Shown here one piece after another: positions 15,687 to 23,958 of a stretch of 64,000 nucleotides of DNA (its first letter is position 1; each line of letters opens with the position of its first letter). The notes beneath the pieces were generated by a model. It saw only the letters and a program-made list of their open reading frames with translations, did no database searches and had not been told where the DNA came from. The DNA is from Myxococcota bacterium (GTDB taxonomy: Bacteria; Myxococcota; XYA12-FULL-58-9; JALHOP01): assembly GCA_022842935.1 (NCBI GenBank), contig JALHOP010000018.1, forward strand, positions 40,143 to 104,142. The letters run 5' to 3'. Position numbers and translations under genes: made by a program.

Positions 15687-16685
15687 ATGAACGTGCACGG
15701 AGTGACACTCGACTCCGATCAGAGGCGTGTATTCGGCGAGGCGCCTCTCATCGGTTCGCATTCGCTTCATGAGCTCGAGCTCTTCTCGGACGACTGTCTT
15801 GCCGCGCTTCTCGACCGGCATCCACGTGAGCACCTCTACGCGTTAACCATGGGGAACGACCCTACGCGTTGGGACGAGAATCGTCTCGCGCTGCACGACG
15901 GCCTGTCGGGGCGGGAGCTCCTGACCGCGGTCAAGCGCGGTCGGCTGTGGCTCAATGTGAAGCGCGTCGATGAGCATGAACCTGAATACGCTCGTATCGT
16001 GCGTGAGCTCTACGAGCAGCTAATGACGCTCGTACCGGGCTTTACCGTCGATGCGGTGAAGACGACTCTACTCATCTCGTCGCCGCGGGCCCTGGTCTAC
16101 TACCACGTTGACGGAGCACCCTCGCTGCTCTGGCATTTGCGTGGCGAGAAGCGTGTCTGGATGTATCCGGCGCTCGACGAACGGTTCATCGCGCGCGAGC
16201 TGCTCGAGGATATTCACGCTGGCGTAGCGCACGAATACGTACCCTACGAGCCACACTTCGATCGGCACGCGCAAGCGCGGGTGCTAGTGCCAGGGCAGTT
16301 CGCTAGCTGGCCGCAGAACGCTCCACATCGGGTCACGAATCTCGACTCGTTGAACGTCTCGCTAAACACCGAGCACTACACACCTGCAAGTCGTCGCCGC
16401 GCGCGCGTCTACAGCGCCAATCGCTTCTTGCGCACGAAGTTGAAGATCTTCGATCTATCGACGAACGAACGTGGTCTTCGCGCCTACGCGAAGTCGGTCC
16501 TGCACCGGGGCGCAAGCCTTGCCGGGCTCGACGAGCGGACGATGAAGCGCCACGTCCCGACGATGCGAATCGATCTCACAGCGGAGCTCTGCGTGCGACC
16601 GCTACGCGGGACCAGCAAGTCGAGCCAAAAGCGGCGTCGCAAGCCATCGAGCGCGGGCGCGACGGCGACGCGGAGGAGCACGTGA
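15687..16685 (+). CDS. JmjC/cupin-like 2-oxoglutarate-Fe(II) oxygenase
   Basis: The 332-residue protein has a strong AGGGGGA site before the ATG. Residues ~115-225 form a cupin/JmjC-like barrel. An iron-binding H140-x-D142 lies in 'YYHVDGAPSLLWHLRGEKRVW', and the distal His is in 'SWPQNAPHRVTN' (H214). Such enzymes hydroxylate peptides or small molecules. The last ~30 residues are a basic tail. It is coupled by a 4-bp overlap to a FemAB-like transferase, so the two probably act on one product. Confidence 0.68.
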   Translation: MNVHGVTLDSDQRRVFGEAPLIGSHSLHELELFSDDCLAALLDRHPREHLYALTMGNDPTRWDENRLALHDGLSGRELLTAVKRGRLWLNVKRVDEHEPEYARIVRELYEQLMTLVPGFTVDAVKTTLLISSPRALVYYHVDGAPSLLWHLRGEKRVWMYPALDERFIARELLEDIHAGVAHEYVPYEPHFDRHAQARVLVPGQFASWPQNAPHRVTNLDSLNVSLNTEHYTPASRRRARVYSANRFLRTKLKIFDLSTNERGLRAYAKSVLHRGASLAGLDERTMKRHVPTMRIDLTAELCVRPLRGTSKSSQKRRRKPSSAGATATRRST

Positions 16686-18064
16686 CCGACCAGATCACGA
16701 CGGAGACCGTTGCACCGTCGAGTTCTCGGCGGCGCAAGCATGCCCCGACGCCGCCCAACGTCGTCGTGCTTGGCAGCTCGGTGTGGGGCGTGCGCGTCGT
16801 CAACACGGTCAACGAGTTGCGCATCCTCGCGCCGCAGCTTCGCAGTCTTCATGCGATGTCCGCCGCGCGCTCGCCCTTTAGCACGTTCGACTTCCTCGAG
16901 ACGTACGTGCGCTACAACGAGTACTTTCCGAAGCCGGGGAGCCTCGATCTCTGTGTCGCCTGCGCATTCGCCGGCAACGAGCTTGTTGGCTACCTGCCGC
17001 TCAAGCGGGTCCGCGAGCACGTGGGCCCGGTCCCGTACACCAAGCTCGAGTTCTTGTGTACGCACGACAGCGAGCTCCCCGAGGTCGTTGCGCCGGCTGG
17101 CGACGAGGCGCGGGTCAGCGCCGTGCTTGTCGAGTATCTGCTCGAACACGAACCGGGCTTCGCGATGCTCGAGCTCAAGGAACAACCTGCCGGGTCACCC
17201 CTCTTGCGCGACGCGATGCCGAGCTCGTTCACGGGCTTCTATTCGCGCAAGTTTCCGAGCGTCGACGTGGCGACGATTCCAGTTCGTTGGAGAACACTCG
17301 ATGAATACTTCGGGGCATTCAACAAGAAGTTTCGCTCGAACGTAAGCCGCCAGGTTCGCAAGCTCGTGGCCCTCGCCGACGTCGAGCTCGTTTCGGCGCG
17401 ACATCCCGCCGACCTCGCGCCAATCTTTGAGCTCTATCTGAACCTCGAGCTCCGCAGCTGGAAGGCCGAGGCTCATGGCACGATAGGTCGCCACCCTCGG
17501 CGCATCGCTTTCTTCCGTGACCTGATCGGCAAAGCTGCGCCCTTCGAGATGTCGTTCGACATTCTCTGTGTGGCCGGGGAGCCGATTGCAGGCATCGTCA
17601 ATGGGCGCAACGGCAATCGACTTTACGCCCTGCAGATCGTTTATGACGAAGACTTCCGCGATAGCGGCCCGGGCGTGCTGATGCTTCTGTGGTCGATGAA
17701 GCGCGCCATCGAAGACGGACTTTCGGCATACCATCTGCTTCACGGCTCGGCGTACTACAAGACGCGGTGGCTCGCAGAAGTGACGCCTACGCAAAGTATG
17801 CAGTACTTCCGTTTCGGAAGCGTTGCACATCTGCGCGCGCGCCTCGGCGAAGCGCGGCGCCGGATGCCGGCGCTGGAGCCTGGGGCGCTCGCCGTCCTCA
17901 AATACAACCTCGACAAGCGGCGCGTTCTGGCGATGAGCCGACCAGCGCTGTCCGCCCCAGCGCACGTCGCGTCGCGTGCATTGCTCGAGCGGGCAAGGAG
18001 CAGCTCTGGGGTCGTAGTGACCAACGCTGCGGCGATAGTCGCCGCAATGCCATTCGCGATCTGA
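16682..18064 (+). CDS. FemAB/GNAT-fold transferase (CelD/BcsL-type)
   Basis: The GTG start overlaps the oxygenase stop (GTGA). The 460-residue protein has the double-GNAT layout of the Acetyltransf_6 (CelD/BcsL) family. An N-terminal half contains 'FSTFDFLETYVRYNEYF'. A C-terminal half contains 'FRSNVSRQVRKL', then 'GEPIAGIVNGRNGNRLYALQIVYDEDFRDSGPG' (in parts) and 'LLHGSAYYKTRW', the usual closing motifs. These enzymes move acyl or aminoacyl groups onto sugars, lipids or peptides. Substrate is unknown. Confidence 0.75.
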   Translation: MTDQITTETVAPSSSRRRKHAPTPPNVVVLGSSVWGVRVVNTVNELRILAPQLRSLHAMSAARSPFSTFDFLETYVRYNEYFPKPGSLDLCVACAFAGNELVGYLPLKRVREHVGPVPYTKLEFLCTHDSELPEVVAPAGDEARVSAVLVEYLLEHEPGFAMLELKEQPAGSPLLRDAMPSSFTGFYSRKFPSVDVATIPVRWRTLDEYFGAFNKKFRSNVSRQVRKLVALADVELVSARHPADLAPIFELYLNLELRSWKAEAHGTIGRHPRRIAFFRDLIGKAAPFEMSFDILCVAGEPIAGIVNGRNGNRLYALQIVYDEDFRDSGPGVLMLLWSMKRAIEDGLSAYHLLHGSAYYKTRWLAEVTPTQSMQYFRFGSVAHLRARLGEARRRMPALEPGALAVLKYNLDKRRVLAMSRPALSAPAHVASRALLERARSSSGVVVTNAAAIVAAMPFAI

Positions 18065-18073
18065 CGGGACCAC

Positions 18074-19315
18074 GTGACTGCCGCGTACCGCCACTTACCG
18101 TCTGTCGCCGTGTTCGATGCCGATGCGCCGCCAGCGCTTGCGTTCGTTCGCTCTGTGGGGCGACTTGGCGTGCCAGTGCACGTCTATGGCGCTGGACTGT
18201 TCGCGGTCGCGAGCTTGTCGCGCTACGCGACCGAATATCGTCCGGCGCCGCCGCTCGACGATGCGTCGCGGTTTCTGCCGTTCTTGGTCGAGCAACTCGA
18301 GCGCGGGGCCATCGACCTCATCGCACCCACGTCCGATCTCTTGGCGTTCTATCTCACATGCGTTCATGACCTGCTCGACACGCGTATGCGCGCGGTGTTG
18401 CCAACCCGCGCTGCGATCCTCGATGTGCTCTTGAAGGACCGCTTTCACGCGCGCTGCCGCGCCCTGGGGCAGCCGACGCCGAAGACCTTGTGCCCGACAT
18501 CGCTCGCGGAGGCGCTCGACACGAGCGGGGAGCTCCGGTGGCCCGTCATCTTGAAGCCGCGCTCTCACGTCGGAGTGGGCCTTGCTCGGGGTGTCTTGGT
18601 GAACAACCGCGACGAGCTGGCTCGCGAGTTCAGACCCTACGCCATTGCGCGTGGCAACATGCCGATCCTCGAGCACGCTCCCGATATTCGTTGGCCCATG
18701 ATGCAAGAGTACGTGCCCGACGCCCTACAGAACCTCTATTCGGTAAGCGGAGTGCTTGATAGCGAAGGGCGAGTCGTGGCTTGCGCCAGCTCACGAAAGA
18801 GCACGCAGTGGCCGCCGAATCTCGGTGTGGGTACCTCGTTCAACGCGCATGACGACGCTCGAGTCGTCGAGCTCGGTGTGACGCTCGCCCGCGCCATCTT
18901 GGGGCGCGGGATCTTCGAGATCGAGCTCATCTACGACCGGCGGCACGACGCCTACATCGCCATCGATCTCAATCCGCGAGCCTTCGGGCAGATCGCCCTC
19001 GATATCGCTCGCGGCAACGATTTGCCGAGCCTATGGTACCGGCTCGCGAACGGAGAAGAAGTGGCGACCTGTGCGTCACCCCACGACGACGTTCGGTGGG
19101 TGCACGCCATACCGTATCACTTGGGACAGTGGATTGGGGTGGTTACGGGCCCGGCTCGGTTGCAGCGACTGTCGGCCTATGTCGATACGCTCAAGCACCG
19201 GCACATCGACGTCGTCATCGACAGCAGCGACCCATTACCCGCTATCGCGTTCACCGCGAAGATGCTTCGCCATCCCGGTGGGTTGGTTCGGCCGTTCCTC
19301 GGCTCGCGGAGCTGA
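18074..19315 (+). CDS. ATP-grasp family ligase
   Basis: The 413-residue protein starts at a GTG 9 bases after the transferase gene. Its N-terminal ~110 residues form a Rossmann-like substrate domain (PSVAVFDADAPPALAFVRSVG). The ATP-grasp fold follows: a nucleotide-binding lysine region 'WPVILKPRSHVGVG', 'MMQEYVP', and the metal-binding end 'IFEIELIYDRR' then 'AIDLNPRAFG' with the conserved E and N. ATP-grasp enzymes ligate carboxylates to amines or thiols. With its neighbours it suggests a small biosynthetic or modification operon. Confidence 0.78.
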   Translation: MTAAYRHLPSVAVFDADAPPALAFVRSVGRLGVPVHVYGAGLFAVASLSRYATEYRPAPPLDDASRFLPFLVEQLERGAIDLIAPTSDLLAFYLTCVHDLLDTRMRAVLPTRAAILDVLLKDRFHARCRALGQPTPKTLCPTSLAEALDTSGELRWPVILKPRSHVGVGLARGVLVNNRDELAREFRPYAIARGNMPILEHAPDIRWPMMQEYVPDALQNLYSVSGVLDSEGRVVACASSRKSTQWPPNLGVGTSFNAHDDARVVELGVTLARAILGRGIFEIELIYDRRHDAYIAIDLNPRAFGQIALDIARGNDLPSLWYRLANGEEVATCASPHDDVRWVHAIPYHLGQWIGVVTGPARLQRLSAYVDTLKHRHIDVVIDSSDPLPAIAFTAKMLRHPGGLVRPFLGSRS

Positions 19316-19355
19316 ATTCTGGAATGGCACCGCGCGCATCGGGTATTCATCTGCA

Positions 19356-19997
19356 GTGCATCTACGCGCTTGTTTCGTTGCTGTTCTGATGGTGGCTAGC
19401 GACGCCGCCGCGGCCAAGGAGGCCACCGGTCCGCTGACGCCGCGCGAGCGCCGCATCTACGATGGCGCGCCGTGCGAGACCTTCCGCAACGTGCTCGCCG
19501 ACGCTACGAAAGGCGAGCCGCCCGAGGCTATCGACCAGGCGATCAACACGATCCGCCGACCCGATGCCGAGTCTCCGTCACAGTGGCAAGTCTGCATGAC
19601 GATGGTGCTGCGCGACCGCGCTGCCTATAGAGCGCGGTTGGTCGAGAGTGAGGCCGTCAAACAAATCGAGACCTTCGGTGAGGCGATGGCGCGGGTTTAC
19701 GCGAGCACCGGTAAACTCTGCGGCTCGACGACGGCCGCCCCGGTTAGCGTAACGTTGCTGGCAAAGGGCCCGTACGGCGTCAAAGACGGTGACTGGGATA
19801 CGACCTGGGAGTGCGTCGGGGCGCCGCTCCTGAACGCGCACCGCTTCCAGTACCAGATCGTCGTCGACCAGAAGAGGCGCAGCTTTACCATCACGGCGCG
19901 CGGATATCCCGCTGGCGATGGCAAGGTGCGTACGCTGACGCGGACCGGCAAGGTCGACGGCAACGAGGTGAAGCTCGGCGAGCTTCAGCGCAAGTAA
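19356..19997 (+). CDS. Secreted hypothetical protein
   Basis: The GTG at 19356 is chosen because it creates a good signal peptide (HLRACFVAVLMVASDAAAAKEA); no strong ribosome site is visible. The mature ~190 residues include cysteines (GAPCETF, QVCMTM, KLCGS, WECVG). The C-terminal strand pair 'RRSFTITARGYPAGDGKVRTLTRTGKV' (in parts) resembles the end of pilin-like periplasmic domains. Function is unknown. It converges with the lipoprotein operon with only 8 bases between stops. Confidence 0.55.
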   Translation: MHLRACFVAVLMVASDAAAAKEATGPLTPRERRIYDGAPCETFRNVLADATKGEPPEAIDQAINTIRRPDAESPSQWQVCMTMVLRDRAAYRARLVESEAVKQIETFGEAMARVYASTGKLCGSTTAAPVSVTLLAKGPYGVKDGDWDTTWECVGAPLLNAHRFQYQIVVDQKRRSFTITARGYPAGDGKVRTLTRTGKVDGNEVKLGELQRK

Positions 19998-20005
19998 GCT
20001 CGTCG

Positions 20006-20443
20006 TCAGCGGAAGGACAAAGCCTCGATGGCCGCGACGATGTCGCTGCGCTTCTGCCCGAGCAGCGCGCCTTCGCCAGCGGCCTCGACGATGACGATCG
20101 CGTCACCCGCGACGAAGACCGCGACCGCGTAAGAGTAGTCTCTGTTACCCAGCGGTGCCGCGAGCTCGAGCAGGTGACCGTCGACGCCGCCGGCCTTCAT
20201 CGCTTGTCCGCCGATGACGACATAGCCTGCCTCGCGCATGCGCTTGTCGAGCGCCTCGCGCCAGAACGCGAGGTCCGCCTTGGGCTCATTGTCTTCGCTC
20301 CGTACCCGATAGACGACGCCGTCAGGGCTTACAGCCCTGTAGTCGTCGCCATCGCCATACTCGGCAAAGCCTTTGGGAGGTTCGGCTCGGAAGCTGCCGC
20401 AAGCGGCGAGAGCCAGCAAAGCCACCACGAGACTAGTCTTCAT
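20006..20443 (-). CDS. Lipoprotein, free-standing copy of the C-terminal domain of the large DUF4349 protein
   Basis: The 145-residue protein has a lipobox (LLALAACGS). Its pattern 'A-S-P-D-G-V-V ... NEP-x-x-D-L-AFW-x-x-AL-x-x-R' matches the C-terminal domain of the large lipoprotein two genes upstream ('A-S-A-D-G-A-V ... NEP-x-x-D-T-AFW-x-x-AL-x-x-R'). This points to a duplication. It overlaps the upstream gene by 11 bases. Location is predicted to be membrane-attached in the periplasm. Confidence 0.65.
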   Translation of the reverse strand: MKTSLVVALLALAACGSFRAEPPKGFAEYGDGDDYRAVSPDGVVYRVRSEDNEPKADLAFWREALDKRMREAGYVVIGGQAMKAGGVDGHLLELAAPLGNRDYSYAVAVFVAGDAIVIVEAAGEGALLGQKRSDIVAAIEALSFR

Positions 20444-21020
20444 GCTGAAAGGCCTCGATGAGGTCAGCGAGATTGACGGTATTCAACCACTTGAACGACG
20501 AGCGACCGTCTCGTGCCGGGGCCTGCCTGTCGCGGATCACGAAGCTTACGGTGAGGCGCGCGAAGGCGAGCTGATGCTCCGCGAGCTTGAGCGCACCTTT
20601 CATCGCCTCGATCTCTTGCACGAGCCGCGTCGCTTCGCGCTCGATCGAGACGACCCCATCGGTGCTCGCGCGCACCAAAGCGTCGACGTAGCGTTGCAGT
20701 AGCTGTTCGCGGGTGACGATGATCGCCCGGGAGTTTTCGACCTGGGCGCCAAGGTCTTGGGTCGTGATCTGTCGGCTTACCAACATACCAACCCCGAGGG
20801 CGAAGGCTTCGAGCTCGGCGAGCTTCGCCTGGGGTACGCGGAGGTCGACGGCATCGTCGCTCCGCGACGTGAAGTAACCGCCCAGCTCGTCCGCTTTGGC
20901 GGCGATTGCGTCGGATGCTTTGGTGCGGTCGAGCACCTTTACGACGATGACGTTGTGACGCGCTACTTGCGGGGATTGCTCCTGAGTCACGAGCAGGGCA
21001 GCGATCAGCATCGGCATCAT
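20433..21020 (-). CDS. DUF4349-domain protein
   Basis: The 195-residue protein has a signal-like start (MMPMLIAALLVTQ) and a DUF4349 core: 'AIAAKADELGGYFTSRS', 'DLRVPQAKLAELEAFALGVG', 'QITTQDLGAQVENSRA', then a coiled coil and a final strand 'FARLTVSFVI'. DUF4349 proteins are periplasmic or membrane-linked and poorly understood. Here there is no C-terminal membrane segment. Coupled to genes on both sides, it lies second in a three-gene set. Confidence 0.7.
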   Translation of the reverse strand: MMPMLIAALLVTQEQSPQVARHNVIVVKVLDRTKASDAIAAKADELGGYFTSRSDDAVDLRVPQAKLAELEAFALGVGMLVSRQITTQDLGAQVENSRAIIVTREQLLQRYVDALVRASTDGVVSIEREATRLVQEIEAMKGALKLAEHQLAFARLTVSFVIRDRQAPARDGRSSFKWLNTVNLADLIEAFQHED

Positions 21021-22174
21021 GTCTCACCTCGCTCGACGACCGCCTTGACCGCGGCGCCATGGCGTTCTTCGTGCTCCGGGCTCGGGTAGTAGATCTCGAC
21101 GACCTGTACGTCATCGCCGTCAGCCATGACGCCCACGAGGTAGCGATACTTCTCGTCGCTCAATCGCACGAACGCGAAGTTGCCGATGCGGAGCTCGTCG
21201 ATGCTCGGATACTCTCTCGCGAGACGGGCTTTGAGAGCGCTGAGCCAGAAGGCGGTGTCGCCGCGCGGTTCGTTGGTGCGTTTGCTCGTCCACATCACTG
21301 CGCCGTCCGCGCTCTCGGCGGACCAGACGTCGTTCACGTCGTCCTCGAGAACCACCATGTCTTTCGGAGCCTCGAGCTCGAGCGTGTCGCCGCGGATAGC
21401 GACCGAACGGCTGAATGGTGAGAGCTCATGAATCCAGCGAAAGGCGGCGAGCTCGTCGACCGGCGACGTCGTGCGAGGCTGGCGCGGCTCGGCCTCGACG
21501 GTCATGCGTGAAAAGACAGCGAGCTGTTGCAGCGTGCGAACCTGCACCTCGAGGGCTACGACTTGCTCTGACAGCCGCTGAATTTCGCGCAGAAGACTCA
21601 TCTTCTGCTGCTCGTTCGCTGTGGCGAGGAGCTCGACCAGGCGGTCCCGGCTCGCCCGCAAGGTTTTCAAGCGGAGCTCTGCGGCGAGATAAGCGTCGGT
21701 GATGTCCGCAGCACTGAGTGAACGCGCGATGACGTCGCCAAGCGTTTGAATCTTGGTGAATACATCGCGAATGGAGGCGACCGGGACCCGCAAGCTGACG
21801 GTGTTGCCAGAGCGTGACTCGACGTAGCCCTTGACGTCCTCTGCGATGCGTACCGCGGCGTCGAGGGTGTCCTCTGGCGAGGTCACCTTCAGCTTCGTGT
21901 AGCCGTCATAGTGGACGAGTCGCTGCTGCCGAGGGGCTGCCGGCTTTTGCTGTGCTGGCGCGAGCACCGTGGTGCTGGGTTCGGGCGGGGCAGGTGGATC
22001 GGGGGAGGCGGGGGCTACCAAGACTGCTGAGCTTTCCGCGTACGCGTCTTGGGCCGATCGCTCGACTGGCGCGGCGTACGATCGGGCTGCGTAGCCCTTG
22101 TACGCGCAAGCGGTACTTCCGAGGAGTATGCCCAAGAGGCCAGCGAGAGCCCGAAGCTTTCCATGTATGGTCAT
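21017..22174 (-). CDS. DUF4349 lipoprotein with extra C-terminal domain
   Basis: ATG 22174 is preferred, with GAGGAG just upstream; it gives a clean lipoprotein signal (ALAGLLGILLGSTAC). A Pro/Ala-rich linker follows, then a DUF4349 domain ('EDTLDAAVRIAEDVKGYVESRSGN', in parts, and 'VSLRVPVASIRDVFTKIQTLG') with its coiled coil. The last ~115 residues are a domain shared with the small lipoprotein at 20006-20443. It is the fused form of what the next two genes encode separately. Confidence 0.72.
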   Translation of the reverse strand: MTIHGKLRALAGLLGILLGSTACAYKGYAARSYAAPVERSAQDAYAESSAVLVAPASPDPPAPPEPSTTVLAPAQQKPAAPRQQRLVHYDGYTKLKVTSPEDTLDAAVRIAEDVKGYVESRSGNTVSLRVPVASIRDVFTKIQTLGDVIARSLSAADITDAYLAAELRLKTLRASRDRLVELLATANEQQKMSLLREIQRLSEQVVALEVQVRTLQQLAVFSRMTVEAEPRQPRTTSPVDELAAFRWIHELSPFSRSVAIRGDTLELEAPKDMVVLEDDVNDVWSAESADGAVMWTSKRTNEPRGDTAFWLSALKARLAREYPSIDELRIGNFAFVRLSDEKYRYLVGVMADGDDVQVVEIYYPSPEHEERHGAAVKAVVERGET

Positions 22175-22229
22175 GTCGCTCCTCACGCGGCAGCAGCCGG
22201 CGCCACCGTGTCCCATGTCTGCGTCGGTT

Positions 22230-22874
22230 TCAACCATCGTCTATGCCGTCCGCGATGACGGCCTTGACGATGCGATGCAGCTTGAGTTGCCGGTCGGCTT
22301 TTTTTTCGAGGTCGACGACGTTGAGCAGGGTCTCGGCGCGGTCCATGACGATCGAGCGGATGCGGATGGCTCGTCGGGTCTCGGTATTGTCGTGCAGATA
22401 CGTGATGTGCACGGGCTGCTGCTCGATCCAGGCGCGCTCGATACACGCGCGGACTTCGGGTTTGGGCGCGTGGGCTGGGACGCCGGTGAACATGAGCGAC
22501 TCCGAAAGGCGTGCAAGCTCCCGCTGGCCCTCAGTGGGGAGCGCGGCGCGTACCTTATCGAGGGCCGCGCTCAGCGTGTCGAAGAAAGGGAGAATGCGCA
22601 GACGAATGAGGAGCGTTCCTGCCGCGACGAGTACGGCTGCCTCGCGCGCCGTGAAGTTCACGGGTGGCAGGCTGTACGTTTTGTCGAGCGCGTAGCCACC
22701 GCCTCGGCCACGCTCCGCGTGCAATGGCAGCGAGGCGTCGCGAAGACTATCGAGGTCCCTGTAGACCGTGCGGATGGTAACCCCGAAGCGCTCCGCGAGT
22801 TGTTCGGCGGTTACGCCGGTACGCCTGCCGCGCAGGTATTCGGCCATCGCGAAGAGACGCTCCGTTCGCCGCAC
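22230..22874 (-). CDS. WYL-family transcriptional regulator (YafY-like)
   Basis: The 214-residue protein has an N-terminal DeoR-type helix-turn-helix (VTAEQLAERFGVTIRTVYRDLDSL). The linker 'LPLHAERGRGGGYALDKTYSLPPVNFTAREAAVL' (in parts) is typical of YafY-type regulators. The C-terminal WYL-like region (VHITYLHDNTETRRAIRIRSIV, in parts) is short and lacks the rest of the domain. It lies upstream of the lipoprotein genes on the same strand and divergent from the GST-like gene, so it may control both. Confidence 0.78.
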   Translation of the reverse strand: MRRTERLFAMAEYLRGRRTGVTAEQLAERFGVTIRTVYRDLDSLRDASLPLHAERGRGGGYALDKTYSLPPVNFTAREAAVLVAAGTLLIRLRILPFFDTLSAALDKVRAALPTEGQRELARLSESLMFTGVPAHAPKPEVRACIERAWIEQQPVHITYLHDNTETRRAIRIRSIVMDRAETLLNVVDLEKKADRQLKLHRIVKAVIADGIDDG

Positions 22875-22916
22875 GTGCCTGCTCCCATCGCAGAAATCGA
22901 AAGGGGGTCAAACAAA

Positions 22917-22934
22917 CCTGACATAGTCCTGACA
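22917..22934. promoter_or_regulatory. Direct repeat CCTGACA x2, predicted WYL-regulator operator
   Basis: CCTGACA occurs at 22917-22923 and 22928-22934, one helical turn (11 bases) apart. It lies in the 97-base gap between the divergent WYL and GST-like genes. On the other strand this reads TGTCAGG twice. Repeats of this kind are common ahead of YafY-type regulator genes. Confidence 0.45.
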
Positions 22935-22971
22935 GTCGGACAAGCGATGATGACTGCGGTGGAGGACGACG

Positions 22972-23958
22972 ATGTTGGATACCGAAGAAGTGCTGCTGGT
23001 CGAAGCGAGCGGCCCAATCGACGCTGGACTCGAAAGCAGCTCGGCAGCGGGTCTGAAGGTGCACCGAGCACTCAAGCTCTTGGGCGTTCGTTATGTGACC
23101 CAGCGGTTGTCGGGCGCGAGCGAACCCCACCTCGAGGTCGGTGGTGAGGTGGTACGTGGCGCGACACGGATCCTCGAAACCTTGAATCGCAAGAGCGATC
23201 GGGGGCTGGTCCCCAGATGCTCGGACCAACGAGGCGAAGCCTGGTTGTGGGCGGAGCTCGGTGAGACCTCTCTCGTGCAGTTCCTCGAGGCTGCGCGCTG
23301 GGCCGATCCTGACAACTGGCGGCGCGCCCGCCCGTCGCTGTGGTCCATCATCAACAGAAGGCGCGTCGTCGCTGGGCTCACGGTATGGCGCGAAGGGCGT
23401 CAAGCCTGCTGGATGCGTTTCCAGCGGCTCCTGAATCGCCTCGAAGCGCGGACGCCAGCGAACGGCTTCTGGCTGGGCCCTGACGTGACCGTCGCGGATC
23501 TCGCGATCTTCGCGCCGCTCAGGCTCATGCAGACAAACGCGACCCCCTGGCAAGCCGCGCGGCTTGCAGAACGCTCGCACCTCGCCGCCTACCTGCGGCG
23601 CGTCGACGTCGCGACCCTGCTCGGCCCGTTCGCGCTAGAGATTCAGCGCCCGCTCTTCTTGAGCAAGTCGCCCAGGGTTCCCAGGCTGCGCGGTGCTCCG
23701 CTCGAGCGGTTATACGCGTCGACCATACCGCGTTCTTCAGCTTCGTCGTGCGAGCGTTTCGAGACGCGTGGGCGACCCTTGCCGCCGGCGTCCATGACGC
23801 GGACCGTGACTTTCGAGCCAGGCGGGAAGGCACGCGCAAGCTCGGTACCAGGGGGCGTACCGGTCTCTGCGGCGGGGAGGAAACCCTCTGCCCCGCTGGG
23901 CATCGTGACGACGACACCGCCGCGCTCGGCGCTTGCGACCGTGACCTCGATGGTCTGA
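22972..23958 (+). CDS. Glutathione S-transferase-like protein
   Basis: GGAGG lies 8 bases before the ATG. Residues ~1-75 look like the thioredoxin-fold half (VHRALKLLGVRYVTQRLSG, LEVGGEVVRGATRILETLN), and residues ~85-215 like the helical half, with 'FWLGPDVTVADLAIFAPLRL' as the usual motif. A normal GST would end near 23640. The open frame continues a further ~105 codons antisense to the end of the S1-protein gene, and that part looks like shadow sequence. Either the stop codon was lost or the overlap is real. Confidence 0.6.
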   Translation: MLDTEEVLLVEASGPIDAGLESSSAAGLKVHRALKLLGVRYVTQRLSGASEPHLEVGGEVVRGATRILETLNRKSDRGLVPRCSDQRGEAWLWAELGETSLVQFLEAARWADPDNWRRARPSLWSIINRRRVVAGLTVWREGRQACWMRFQRLLNRLEARTPANGFWLGPDVTVADLAIFAPLRLMQTNATPWQAARLAERSHLAAYLRRVDVATLLGPFALEIQRPLFLSKSPRVPRLRGAPLERLYASTIPRSSASSCERFETRGRPLPPASMTRTVTFEPGGKARASSVPGGVPVSAAGRKPSAPLGIVTTTPPRSALATVTSMV

